A DNA stretch of 64,000 nucleotides from CALCNS01 sp964425745 (GTDB lineage Bacteria; Bacillota; JAAYKD01). Each line of letters begins with the position of its first letter. Positions within the stretch are counted from its first letter, which is position 1. Below, in pieces: positions 26,901-33,872 of this stretch. Under the pieces are notes generated by a model. It made no database searches. It was given only the letters and a program-made list of their open reading frames with translations, and had not been told where the DNA came from. A program made the translations under genes and the position numbers. The stretch covers positions 14,936 to 78,935 of the forward strand of contig CAYRNW010000010.1 of NCBI GenBank assembly GCA_964425745.1, written 5' to 3'.

Positions 26901-29552
26901 GATACCTGTTAGATTGACTCTACCCGTATCAATCAATTCGTCGATGAACCTTTTGCCAATCAACTTTCCTTGTCCAGTGAAATTGACGGTTCCTTGCTTG
27001 CGGAAGGGTTTATCTGTGTCTTTGGCTATCTCTAACGACTCGGACAACGTCATTTGGGTGTCAAGAAGGTCGATAACCGCAATCTTTGCCAAATTGAAAG
27101 CAGGGTGATTAACGCGATCATAATATTTTGTTCCGATTAACTTGATGATTTCTTCCTTGGTATTGATCTGATTGTAATAATCGTCTTTTTTTCGCAAAGA
27201 GAACATAGACTCGTCGGACCCAGATGTTTCGTCAGAATCGGTTTCTGCCTTGCCTTGCACCGAAGCGCCTTTCAATGCTTCCATCCATTTGGCTTGTGCC
27301 TGTTCCATGGCTTCCTGATAACGAATAAACTCTGCTTTCTCGGCATCGGTTCCGTTCCAGGTCGCAATGGTGTTCTTAATCTTGCGAAGGGTTTTACGAA
27401 TCGCTTCAACAATTTTTCGACCAATGGTAACTGAACCATTGTATTTCTCGATGAATTTCTTCGGATCATCAAACGCTTTCGCGATTTCGTTTGCTACCAT
27501 TTCGTCTTGCGCTTGTTCAACAGAAAGCTCTACGTTGTAGTTAGACATTGCCCAGTCGGAATAGCGTTGAAACGCATTTTCGCCTTGGGTGTCAATGATT
27601 GCCTTTACCACTATATCCTTAAACTCTTGATAACCTTTGCTATTCTGCTTCTGAATCGCATGAGTGACTTCGTGAACAGCAGTCTTGAAGGTTTTGTTGT
27701 CCAGGTCGGCATTTAGGAAAATCGTTTTAGTGTTCGGATCATAGAATCCATTTTGTTCTGCAAACCCTTCTACGGTATCGGCATCAACGACTGCTTTCCC
27801 CTCCGCATTGCTTCCTACCTTCGGGGCGATTACAATTCGATTGCCTACTTGCTTTGCAAACAGATCAAGGGATTTACGAGTGGCAGGATTCAACTTCTCC
27901 GCATAGGTGTCTTGAAGCAACCCGTCTTCGGCAGTTTTTAGGAATTCGGCTCGTTGGCTTCTAATTTCGCTTTGAGCTTCCGACCAGGTCTTAACGGTTG
28001 ATTCTTCAATCGTGATTCTGTCCTTTTGAGCCGCTTCATAGAACGCACGTAGTTCGTTCTCGTTGCCATCACCAAGTAGGGATTTCGCTTCGTCAAAGCT
28101 CTTATTCGAGCTTAATCCGGTGTTATAAGCAACCGTCATTCTGTTTCTGATTGCTTCTTCGTCTTTGGGGTTGCTAATAACCGCATCCCGATACGCTTTT
28201 GATCCTTCATCACCTAACGCACGGAAAACGTCTGCAATCTCTCCTGTGGAAGCTTCAACGAGTGCTTCCTTCTTCGCTTGAACACCTACGCTTTTTGCTT
28301 CGTCAGCACTAACCGCCGTTTTAATGGCGCGTTCGTTTTGAGCAATACGTTCTGCACTTCTGCGTTGAACCACCCTGTTACCTATTTGTGTGGTTGCTAC
28401 GGCCGGCGCACCCATCATAGCCGCGATTTTAGCACCACCTGCAGCGGATTCTTTAATTCGTTGCCAATCTTCTTCAGATGTAGCCGTTCTTTCAAGACCG
28501 TCATTACGCATGGCGGTCTTTTCTGCTTGTATGGCAATCGCTTCTTGTGCTGCTTCTTCCCCTGCTTCGGAAAGGATGTTGATTCCATAACCCTTCAGCA
28601 CGGACAAAAGCTTCTTCAAACCGGATTCTGCAGCTTGTTCCATACCCTCCCTGGCAAGACCTTGTGCTACCTTCTTCACACCAAAGCTACCAACCGATTT
28701 CAGCAAATCACTAAAGCCAAGCACGTTGAAGCTTAGAATCGTTTCTGCTGACTCAACCATTGCTGACAAGAACGCTTCGTTACGTGAAATAGCAATCGCC
28801 GTTTCTTCGCTGACTCCAAGCTCTTTCAATCCTTTGTAAGAAGCACCACGCATGACATCGAAGCTCTGTTTCCCTGCAGCTAAACCGCCAAGGACCTGTG
28901 CCGCCTTTGCATACCCTGCACCACCTGTTGCTGCACCGATTGCCATTGCACCAAGTTGTGCCGGAACCTGTGCTTGAATCTGATCTGCAAGTTGTGGTAG
29001 GTATTGAGCCAAGTCCTTAGAAATCCAGTTTCCACGTTGCTGTTGGTTCCCTTCGGCATCTTCGGTAAACAAGGCTTCCTTCTGCTTCATCTGATAGTAT
29101 TCGGAAGCAGAGGAAATCGCTTCTGCGGCTCGTTTGTTTTCCAATGACGGGTTGTTAATGTAACGGTTCCACGCCAGTGATTCGTCTTGACTTAATTGCC
29201 CAAGACCAAGATTTGCTTTTGACGTATCAACGAATCCTGTTCCGCGAACGTCTTCCTCGATCACGCGATCCACAATCGACCTGGTAGCGAGTTTCTTCTC
29301 TTGCGAAGTGTTCTGCTTTTCGAGCCGTGACATTTCGGTTTGCAGGGCATCTCTGCGTTGGTAGTCCGAAACATCATCCACCGCATACGAGTTCATCTGT
29401 TCGGTACGCAAAGCTAAATCCTGCTGATCCCTGCCAAGGTTCACCAGGTCGCGCTTCTTTTCTTCTTCGGTTACTCTGCTCTTGCTATCGTTAAAAGCGG
29501 TTTTAGACTTTGCCTTACGTTCCGCAATGATTTCCTCAATGGTTCGTGCCAT
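17940..29552 (-). CDS. Giant polyvalent protein (about 3870 residues) with metallopeptidase, JAMM, ART-like and GNAT modules
   Basis: One reading frame takes up 27% of the prophage. It resembles the large polyvalent proteins of phages and conjugative elements. Residue numbers count from ATG 29552 (GAGGTGG site). Seen in order: a hydrophobic Ala/Gly-rich region (about 190-350); a zincin-like HEVTH (627-631); a RadC-like JAMM module, HNHPSG (962-967) with Asp975; a module with VYRAVP (Arg1298) and NGDWITLTRDYA; a GNAT fold with RRMGVAT (1461); an LPD module with QSDWHERGRDVGY (about 1835); an ART module with VYHGTD (His2153) and GLGFYFT; long coiled coils (about 2310-2800); and a C-terminal virion-type domain (about 3000-3600). 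Six [FY]SLR tetrapeptides mark module borders. Its place after the tail genes suggests it is packaged and injected. Confidence 0.88.
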   Translation of the reverse strand: MARTIEEIIAERKAKSKTAFNDSKSRVTEEEKKRDLVNLGRDQQDLALRTEQMNSYAVDDVSDYQRRDALQTEMSRLEKQNTSQEKKLATRSIVDRVIEEDVRGTGFVDTSKANLGLGQLSQDESLAWNRYINNPSLENKRAAEAISSASEYYQMKQKEALFTEDAEGNQQQRGNWISKDLAQYLPQLADQIQAQVPAQLGAMAIGAATGGAGYAKAAQVLGGLAAGKQSFDVMRGASYKGLKELGVSEETAIAISRNEAFLSAMVESAETILSFNVLGFSDLLKSVGSFGVKKVAQGLAREGMEQAAESGLKKLLSVLKGYGINILSEAGEEAAQEAIAIQAEKTAMRNDGLERTATSEEDWQRIKESAAGGAKIAAMMGAPAVATTQIGNRVVQRRSAERIAQNERAIKTAVSADEAKSVGVQAKKEALVEASTGEIADVFRALGDEGSKAYRDAVISNPKDEEAIRNRMTVAYNTGLSSNKSFDEAKSLLGDGNENELRAFYEAAQKDRITIEESTVKTWSEAQSEIRSQRAEFLKTAEDGLLQDTYAEKLNPATRKSLDLFAKQVGNRIVIAPKVGSNAEGKAVVDADTVEGFAEQNGFYDPNTKTIFLNADLDNKTFKTAVHEVTHAIQKQNSKGYQEFKDIVVKAIIDTQGENAFQRYSDWAMSNYNVELSVEQAQDEMVANEIAKAFDDPKKFIEKYNGSVTIGRKIVEAIRKTLRKIKNTIATWNGTDAEKAEFIRYQEAMEQAQAKWMEALKGASVQGKAETDSDETSGSDESMFSLRKKDDYYNQINTKEEIIKLIGTKYYDRVNHPAFNLAKIAVIDLLDTQMTLSESLEIAKDTDKPFRKQGTVNFTGQGKLIGKRFIDELIDTGRVNLTGITFQDTRELALIAQIYRDPRFETFRVIFVKGNQIVGQSAVSSRLPSIAKAFINEDWDGAARDLTSLKDRLGADGYYLLHNHPSGIPEASKEDLIVTAGFFEKIPGFINHIIINSGKYTEIGIDTNPKRLWHAMKDLSVGSDKLLKGLYRKEFIREGISGKDFLKPQKLASAAKLTQLSKDQSVAFFISAKGELSAMMEIEDSFLLSALDEVKMANVSNFFKNRMKEYGAVYTVVVAQNKKETRLFKRSMEKLIKEGSLIDGITINENNYFSYVEHNGTSVISWQMPYSDNAYKERTSKPKPDIQFSLRAADKKRLDKEYLKAVKENDLVKAQKMVAEYAHKQGYIQDESYKMWHKAPTNDGFNKSIDDLTDLYPDDLYSSNGARYYGMGEPRDYEAVNKLRKVKGKPDAKIWVYRAVPKNVKESEIRNGDWITLTRDYAMEHGKSHINGSFRIISQLVNAKHVFTDANSIQEYGYDDGKNYAYQNTKNNRKLFDAVVHDDEGKVIPLSKRFDKKNYDARYSLRGSEVEITDETVGYSSGQYEMIMTAVVDGIKAGFIEYSVYQGKPYIKFINTVESMRRMGVATRLLQELQKEYPNTEIVWGYTTPDGTALKDKVTFTKKNGAYTRAKNEYLKNIERLNELGRMFDEEDYSSGDEWNKIYDRQAVLEKKLREMKPETSWVKYSLRDGTEVSTFYSKLAKTVQEAKQDTFAANGLVNFLLGRKVSKEEIEWMGIEQLVEGRKSIKKEELLGHLKDRDLKITEKVKTRETISPDEYEKTALENLQNQFDIAMENLKNEWMNVFNEVLPDSLNGMTLDRVYQNDYSEKIRKALIDKVRTIAATSDLDDNAPYQNLYYPIRGEFEGIGSEFQTIKRIANQHRKAGTYLTYDNTRYYRKYSIEGENYREILLTFPDNRYGTAPNHWDSDSPIFAHARVSEVTEMENGTVILFVDEAQSDWHERGRDVGYIGKGKANVESLELDDLPVEVLRNFVIHNDTENEFRVYEMDWNDENHKADIIYIISNWMEDDSTITVERIVAEEKIDESDTGAVPYAPFGETWHEVVLKRMIREVAEKGYDYMAWSPGWLQVERYNLEKVLSRITIASYGDGNYYTGAYDKNDSKVLSASGKFNTKRVKRIFGAELGKKMMKMADDKYAETNSWEVVTLEGSDLKTSGEGMRNFYDIGGKSSQNVPKFLNKYVKQWGSKVEEIEVDKVGLVPAIRITEAMKQSVLTEGQPLFSLRDSEGATLTSQQAEFFKDSKVRDEEGNLLRVYHGTDKDFTKFNKKYVGYNRGNQGFYGLGFYFTNKENIAKTYGDKVMATYLDIKNPYIIDETKSIRDYEELFNTKYERAERYRESGISEIAIMISFIRENNYSFELTKKLKRKGYDGVIYTGYDRNNSYAEYVAFSPEQIKSIDNLNPTANDDVRYSLRPYELENDIEALREEIEELEYELEFPFMTDVERKKTEKELLKLKNKIENLIQEERDATVKTPLTTILKNLKKYRRSDLESLAEQVSGGNWDDYEDLSRAELEEGIREIIEGQMEDLTPLEAQSARYGYYVRPVEKGVQLFQLRGSENLAAENRLLKKENALLKKRYDQYRKQIKLSRVKPDTAKIEAFAKRFLKEQSSDMELDAFVKTAKEIFDALYESNKGKGDSSIRGYAEALSQELAREVLGRIVETVRTDNEVAKEIRAFLRRVYIIPTHAAKEDVAMLKKKYRRLKFASQKQIESGGANVLGIDVVYGELVTRYPDLFDRDERDPEGMLQNLITATEATSIMTSGYMDINIDEYLPDVSMQILEAYDDVVELEAVLKERSLRIEQVTAEREKAKEALQKALEEADKEKIRYARQQVREREQELKAAIRDERKKALAEAKKQGEAEAEEVLKKKIAAVEEAAKLKIEKEKLKAEARIIRHKKKQQERVEVERQKRKNSNNLAIRKFIQATERTAVRKAIHQRINKLNTLAFNPTDKAHMPHDMEQAVVDITRIIRPFEKGGKPLEEDLKRLVEIAAYIRGLDNDDNGDTHLIDVDLADNLIDLAKIMKTKSFTDRTKEGSMSLDELQILNDTLAGIGSYIKMRNRLFTDAKSADVYVTSQQIADELSYETVTENGRLVKKPIEGYSRFESGLLQAPRDMVSTDMLAPLDFAERIGTTFQEVFQKGIRDGMDKKIKMLKHAEEYMLDLIGDEKVEEWSGPKAKLIERYGLRMTVAQWMSLYVTVRQNQAVEHIVYGGIVPTDYVVKGSSPVAVGKVQRGYEPVQLSEAQIRQIVEGDMLTEAQKRIALGVSDFFMSEVAEWGNEVSLLMYDYRKFTEENYFPIVSAKDYLSEEIGKILDRTLRNMGSTKKRIQGAKNPIYMEDIFDVFSNHVDKYSSYNAFVPALSDLQRIYNQQVSQGTVKLAIAKRYGDRMQQYYKKLIVDINGGMRTEPESQFANWLTSKYKSAVIGLNLRVIAQQPTSLVRASAMIDPKYLAKGMMGKVDWELVKTYAPIAQWKDWGYFTLDVGRQLRNVFLGKENITDKMMAGVGAADRFAWLRLWRAVEIETTDLRPELEAGSEEFFQHVGARFSEIIDRTQVVDTVLHRTGIMRGGTFSKMVTSFMSEPLKSYNLLNTAVRNFKSNRTTENASKVKRTFAAWAATVAVTGIARALMDMWRDEDEPEEGFFKEFFEKWFDNVKYEPLDMLPYVRDWLSIMQGYSVERLDTQLIEKAWRAFSRLDDGKYTLAARLYNMASVVFETAGIPASSATREISDLMRNTLNFFDGYEAQYSVMNMQYDVRNQANAARYIDLLFQAHREGDLNAYNNIMRSLIENGYTASKIDEGMRSRYKKAGNAPPEFQGKASLPSAEPDVPKVTVESLKPAEAVKYLDNYRSMTNELMDGIKKTDIYRTGNDVLRAKIENAVLDYAKSKSLSTASNGRYVEDSSWINNAKQATEEGVGLAQYIALLEGRKAYGATIGASGVTQEETADYLDAQRLEREEKAALWAIFYPKSFNPFK

Positions 29553-29562
29553 TTGTGCCACC

Positions 29563-30801
29563 TCAATTCTTGTCTTTGTCCTTTGGTTCCATATCGTATT
29601 TAGCAGCGATTGCTTCGGCTACTTCGGGTGTCAGCAGGTGAGCATTCTTTTCGAGCCAAGCTGTGACGAAGTTATACGCATCTTCTGCATTTCGGGTGTT
29701 GGATAAACCGTCTGCAACGATCTGCTTCATAGCGGTATCAACGGTGTATGGTTTAGCAGGAGAACCTGTGGTGCCTTCGGCTTCCACTTCGTTGTCTGTT
29801 TTTGAGCCACCATCATCGGCTAATTTCGCATCGTTCACGCGCTTGTCTTCCCAGTATTTTGCCCAAGCCAAGGAATAATCGTTTCCTTCCTTTTCTTTTG
29901 CGAAGTTGAAGTCGCGCTCATCGGTTTTTTTCTTCCAATCGAATTCTGCTTTGTCCATACCTTTGTTGTATTCATCCATAGCAAGAGTTCTTTCGTATTC
30001 GGATTGCCACTGACGATCCCGAACACTGTCACGCGAAACATCATAACCGAAAGCACGATCTTTTTCGTAAGAAGAAACATCATCCTGATAACGGTTATAA
30101 GCGGTGTTTTCGAGTCCTTGAAGCATATCCAAATTCCCCTGTTTCATTTTGAGTTCGTTCATGTATCTTTCATACGCCATCTGTTCGAGTTCCGGCAGTA
30201 ACTCTGTCACCTTTTGAGCATAAATCTGTTGTTGCTGTGAAGCTGCACTGGCTGCATAACTGTTCATCATGCCACCTGTGCGACCAGCAATCATGCCCAT
30301 GGTGTCTTCCGCAGCACGGTTGCCTTCTTTGGCATACAGCTTCCGTAACTGTTGATACTTCATATCTGATTCTGGATCATAGTCAAACGGTGCCATACCC
30401 AAGATTTCTTTAATCAAAGAACCGATTTGATTGCCGTATGGACTCTGATACTCCGGTCGTTTCTGCTGAAGGAATGAAGCTGCATTCTTGACGTTCACCT
30501 GTGCTTTGAGCTGCTCTTGCTGCATATTCTCAAAGGCAGCGTTTTGAATGTCAGGATTGACGTTATAACCAATCGCAGACGGATTCGTCAGCTTGTCGGC
30601 ACCATAGCCTTGAAACGTGCCGTTCTTAGTTACAGGAAGGTATTGAGCGTATTGATTGGTCTGCTCGTAATTCAAACCCTCACCCTGGATTTTCCGGTTC
30701 CGTTGAGCTTCCAACATAGCGGCTGATGCCAGGTCACCCCTCTTAACCGCATCCCCGATTAACGGTGTGTAATCTTTATCTTTATCATAGCTTTTGTTCA
30801 T
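29563..30801 (-). CDS. Phage internal virion-type protein, unknown function
   Basis: The 412-residue protein is very hydrophilic. Its N-terminus (YTPLIGDAVKRGDLASAAMLEAQRNRKI) is of a kind often seen in uncharacterised Bacillota phage virion proteins. The middle (about 150-330) is rich in Gln, Glu, Lys and Met, predicted helical and coiled-coil. It lies ten bases before the giant gene, so the two may act together inside the virion as ejection proteins; that is inference. GGGGGTGA precedes ATG 30801. Confidence 0.7.
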   Translation of the reverse strand: MNKSYDKDKDYTPLIGDAVKRGDLASAAMLEAQRNRKIQGEGLNYEQTNQYAQYLPVTKNGTFQGYGADKLTNPSAIGYNVNPDIQNAAFENMQQEQLKAQVNVKNAASFLQQKRPEYQSPYGNQIGSLIKEILGMAPFDYDPESDMKYQQLRKLYAKEGNRAAEDTMGMIAGRTGGMMNSYAASAASQQQQIYAQKVTELLPELEQMAYERYMNELKMKQGNLDMLQGLENTAYNRYQDDVSSYEKDRAFGYDVSRDSVRDRQWQSEYERTLAMDEYNKGMDKAEFDWKKKTDERDFNFAKEKEGNDYSLAWAKYWEDKRVNDAKLADDGGSKTDNEVEAEGTTGSPAKPYTVDTAMKQIVADGLSNTRNAEDAYNFVTAWLEKNAHLLTPEVAEAIAAKYDMEPKDKDKN

Positions 30802-30812
30802 GCTGTCACCCC

Positions 30813-30980
30813 CTAAACCGATTCGAGTTCTTTGATACGGCGTTCAAGTGTTCTGATTTTTAATTCAAGTTGTTCGACCATATAACGAACATACTCGGCA
30901 ATCTCTCTTGTGTCCGAATCCTTTGAATCAAGGAAACGAAGCTTTCTCTTGAAAGTAATTGATACTTTGTTTTCATCCAT
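30813..30980 (-). CDS. Small phage protein (55 residues), coiled-coil
   Basis: This short gene starts in a TAATG overlap with the stop of the preceding gene and has GGGAG before it. The product begins MDENKVSITFKRKLRFL and ends in a Leu/Glu/Arg heptad-like helix (MVEQLELKIRTLERRIKELE). It fills the gap between two late genes exactly. Function unknown; a small virion or assembly component is possible. Confidence 0.75.
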   Translation of the reverse strand: MDENKVSITFKRKLRFLDSKDSDTREIAEYVRYMVEQLELKIRTLERRIKELESV

Positions 30981-32398
30981 TAGTATTCACTCCCTACCAC
31001 GAATTCTCGTTCCATACCCATGACTTTACATTCTCCACTACCCACCAATCGGATTGAGAAGCTGTCGCACCGCATAATTGGTATCGGTATGTTCATGGTT
31101 TTTCGACCTTCAAACCACGTGCTGAACACCTTGTTGAAAACACCATCATCGAATTGCACGTGAATTTCAAGAAACGAACCTGCAGCCATTTCAACACGCA
31201 TAAATACCCTGTTGTGAGTTTTACGTGACAGGGTTTCACCATAGAAGGTAGTAAATTCTGCTTCCCACTCGACTTCTTCGGTGCTTTCGATATCGTTCAG
31301 CTTATACATGTAGTTGCTTCCACCATCGATCAAATACAAAGATCCGTCGTGATAAGCAAAGTCCACTACTGCAAGTTCGTCTTCCTTAACCCATAGTTTG
31401 GTAAGGTTATCATAAACATATAATCCCCATTCTCCTGTTTCGTTCTGCATGGACACATAATAGTGTGAGCCATCCACCCCTGCCACCGCATTGAAGAAGT
31501 TATTCAGACCGAGGTTATAGCTGACAAGTTGAGGAACACCACCGGAATAAGCGTAAATCCCTTCCTTCCCTTTGTAGAAAAGGGTTTCGTTGATTATTGC
31601 CATGCTCTTTTGACTTCCTGCTTGCACTCCTGAAATGTCATAGGATTGTACAGAAAATTCCGCAGGATAATCTCCGAAAACTCGATATAATTTATCCTCC
31701 TTGAAGCACAACACATCCCCCGAATAGGAGAACAAACCCGTAAAGTCGCCTGCCGAACCAATCTCTACAAAGTAACTGTCCGTTGAGAGCGCACTTAGTT
31801 TACGAAAATTCGTCGGATCTGCCCAAGCACTTGCATAAATCCCTTCGCTATTGACACCCCACAAGCGGTTGTCGTTGCCACAAATGAAGTCTAAATCGGG
31901 AACAGGTCGTTCAATCTTGACTTCTCCTGCTTCTGTTCCTGCCGTGAGTGCGCTTCCTTCCTCGAAGGTTATCTTTGTTGCTTCAACCGTCTTGATCGTC
32001 AGATCGTTTTTGTTATTATCCGGAATCGTTGTGCATCCACTGATGTTCACGATATCCCCTGCTTTGAAATGGTCGATAAACGATTCGATGTCTAAGGAGT
32101 TTATGCGGTCATAACTGATGGTTGTGGTTCCATTAAAACCCGTGTAACTGTCATATACATACCAAAACCCACCCGAATAACTGTTGTTAGGGTATGCACC
32201 TTCTGAACCATAAACATAACCAAGAAAGTTAGAGCCTTTATAGTAATAAGTTTCATAACCATAATACGGACCTAATGCCGACTTTGTAGATGATGTATAG
32301 TAATCATGGCCTTCGTAAGTGTGAGAAAAAGACAAAACGGTGATTGATGAACCTCCCCCAATGTACGTGCCTGACAAACTGCCAGTATCACGCGAATA
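30980..32398 (-). CDS. Virion protein, C-terminal part after in-frame TGA
   Basis: This frame continues directly from the gene ending at 32399, in the same phase, after a single TGA codon (32399-32401). It begins YSRDTGSLSGTYIGGG and has no ribosome site of its own. A Tyr/Ser/Gly-rich stretch is followed by beta-propeller-like repeats (LDFICGNDNRLWGV, GDVLCFKEDKLYRVFG, GSLYLIDGGSNYMYKL). Together with the N-terminal part it makes a 775-codon gene of the length expected for this head-tail/virion protein type. Either it is made by read-through or the gene is broken. Confidence 0.65.
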   Translation of the reverse strand, partial: YSRDTGSLSGTYIGGGSSITVLSFSHTYEGHDYYTSSTKSALGPYYGYETYYYKGSNFLGYVYGSEGAYPNNSYSGGFWYVYDSYTGFNGTTTISYDRINSLDIESFIDHFKAGDIVNISGCTTIPDNNKNDLTIKTVEATKITFEEGSALTAGTEAGEVKIERPVPDLDFICGNDNRLWGVNSEGIYASAWADPTNFRKLSALSTDSYFVEIGSAGDFTGLFSYSGDVLCFKEDKLYRVFGDYPAEFSVQSYDISGVQAGSQKSMAIINETLFYKGKEGIYAYSGGVPQLVSYNLGLNNFFNAVAGVDGSHYYVSMQNETGEWGLYVYDNLTKLWVKEDELAVVDFAYHDGSLYLIDGGSNYMYKLNDIESTEEVEWEAEFTTFYGETLSRKTHNRVFMRVEMAAGSFLEIHVQFDDGVFNKVFSTWFEGRKTMNIPIPIMRCDSFSIRLVGSGECKVMGMEREFVVGSEY

Positions 32399-33307
32399 TC
32401 AGCCATAGGTAGTAAATGTTCCGGTGCTGGGATTGAATGAATAATCCGAACACGTGTAGCCACCGCTACCTTGCCCATACGCTTGTAGTCCTCCATCTAC
32501 CCAAGAACCTTGATTGTAATATGTATATTCGTTATAACTTTCAACTAAGTTGTATTTTGCCCACTTGTGCTGATTGGCCGCCGTCACCACAGAAGATGAC
32601 ACTTCATAATAAACCCCTTCGCTGTTATCTTCACCTGTATATCCCGTTGTTGTCTTTGTTGGTATCACAAAAGAACCGCTTTCGAGAACTTTAGTCGGGA
32701 TCAGCAGATCACCCTCCACAAGAGTATTAACGGCTACCTCTGCTTCGCCCGTCTTTACCCAACCGCCAATTTCGGACCATGAGAGAGCAGAATATTTCTT
32801 AACCACAGGAATGGCGGCCTCGGTATAGGTGAAGATTTTCTGCCCGGTTCCTCCCGATAAACTTGATGTGACTTCGAGATAGTCGTTATCTCCTGTTTTA
32901 CCGAAGGTTGAGGAAGCCGATTCGGATATAACAGATGCAAACAGTCGGCTCAATTTGTTATTGACGAGATCGAGCATGAGCATGTCGGGATGAATCACCA
33001 GTTTGTTGCTAACTACCGCGAATTGCTTTATCCCTGGGGAAACGCTTCCTACCACCTGGCCTTTATATATTAAATCCGTGCCATCAACCACAATAAAGCC
33101 GTTGAAACTATGCAACGCTGTTGGCGAGGAAAAGCTATTGACTCTCGTTCTTCCCCTTCTCGTTGCAAGGTTAGGGAAAAATTCCGCCGAAACATTTTTG
33201 CAATCCTTCAATTCACCTTCCCTTGCACCGGAAGTAACATTTAGACCTCCGAAAGCAATGGTGTTTCGTTCTACCTTCTTCGGTTTTGTTCTCATAAAGG
33301 GTAGCAT
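32399..33307 (-). CDS. Virion protein, N-terminal part up to in-frame TGA
   Basis: A 302-residue product ending ...TFTTYG before TGA. The start (MLPFMRTKPKKVERNTIAFGGLN, then GELKDCKNVSAEFFPNLATRRGR) is typical of long phage proteins between the head genes and the late virion genes. I chose ATG 33307, which overlaps the previous stop as TAATG and has GGGGTGA six bases upstream, over the in-frame codon at 33325. The C-terminal third is Tyr/Gly/Ser-rich. Reading frame and composition continue across the stop. Confidence 0.7.
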   Translation of the reverse strand: MLPFMRTKPKKVERNTIAFGGLNVTSGAREGELKDCKNVSAEFFPNLATRRGRTRVNSFSSPTALHSFNGFIVVDGTDLIYKGQVVGSVSPGIKQFAVVSNKLVIHPDMLMLDLVNNKLSRLFASVISESASSTFGKTGDNDYLEVTSSLSGGTGQKIFTYTEAAIPVVKKYSALSWSEIGGWVKTGEAEVAVNTLVEGDLLIPTKVLESGSFVIPTKTTTGYTGEDNSEGVYYEVSSSVVTAANQHKWAKYNLVESYNEYTYYNQGSWVDGGLQAYGQGSGGYTCSDYSFNPSTGTFTTYG

Positions 33308-33669
33308 TACATCACCCCTTTCCACCTATAGTTGATATTGTCGTGATTGCGAATATACCAACGGCGGTATTCCTCATACAAACCATTAAACGCAGCCACG
33401 CTGTTGTTGTATGCTTCATACTCCTGCAAGAAATAATCGACCTGTGCAATGGCAAACAGTGCATACATGCTTTCGTAAGTGCCACTCACCGATAACGGTG
33501 CATCCCAATCTGCCGTTTCAACTCCGTCGATTGCTTCCAGGTCATATACTTCATTGACAATCTTCTGTTCTAAACTCCATGCCCAACCTGCTATTAGATC
33601 ATCATTGAAAGTGGTTGAGGTAGGTCGAAGTTGTTTAGTGTCTGCCACCACCTTGTTCAGTGTCACCAT
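33307..33669 (-). CDS. Phage structural protein, possible head-tail adaptor
   Basis: The 120-residue protein is mostly helical, with aromatic residues concentrated near the C-terminus (FNGLYEEYRRWYIRNHDNINYRW). Size and position just before the long virion protein resemble a connector or adaptor. No family is recognised with certainty. The start follows GGGGGCGAAAGC, and its stop overlaps the next gene by one base. Confidence 0.65.
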   Translation of the reverse strand: MVTLNKVVADTKQLRPTSTTFNDDLIAGWAWSLEQKIVNEVYDLEAIDGVETADWDAPLSVSGTYESMYALFAIAQVDYFLQEYEAYNNSVAAFNGLYEEYRRWYIRNHDNINYRWKGVM

Positions 33670-33681
33670 GCTTTCGCCCCC

Positions 33682-33861
33682 TTAATACTCAATGTCAATG
33701 CTTCTAAGTTTCTCGTATTTGAGAATATCAATCACTTTACCCTTTAGAAACACAGTAATTTCTTTGTTGTTTACGTCTACTTTGTAATCATCCCAATCGT
33801 GCGGCTTATAAGTCTTGCTAAAGAAAGGTTCGAGAAGTGAAATCGTTAGTTTGTATGGCAT
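33682..33861 (-). CDS. Small phage protein (59 residues)
   Basis: A short gene with a very strong site (GGAGGGGAG) before ATG 33861. The product starts MPYKLTISLLEPFFSKTYK and ends LKYEKLRSIDIEY. It has an alternating beta-strand pattern and no recognised domain. It fits neatly between two tail genes, with gaps of about 11 bases on each side. Confidence 0.75.
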   Translation of the reverse strand: MPYKLTISLLEPFFSKTYKPHDWDDYKVDVNNKEITVFLKGKVIDILKYEKLRSIDIEY

Positions 33862-33872
33862 ATTCTCCCCTC

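Noticed and set aside
32360..32401. Second selenocysteine codon at the TGA in the virion gene
   Set aside because: A weak hairpin is present, but there is no redox motif or Cys-type context. A nonsense change or read-through is more likely.
32100..32750. Tyr/Gly/Ser-rich part of the virion protein as a variable region of a diversity-generating retroelement
   Set aside because: No reverse transcriptase gene and no template repeat were found in the window.
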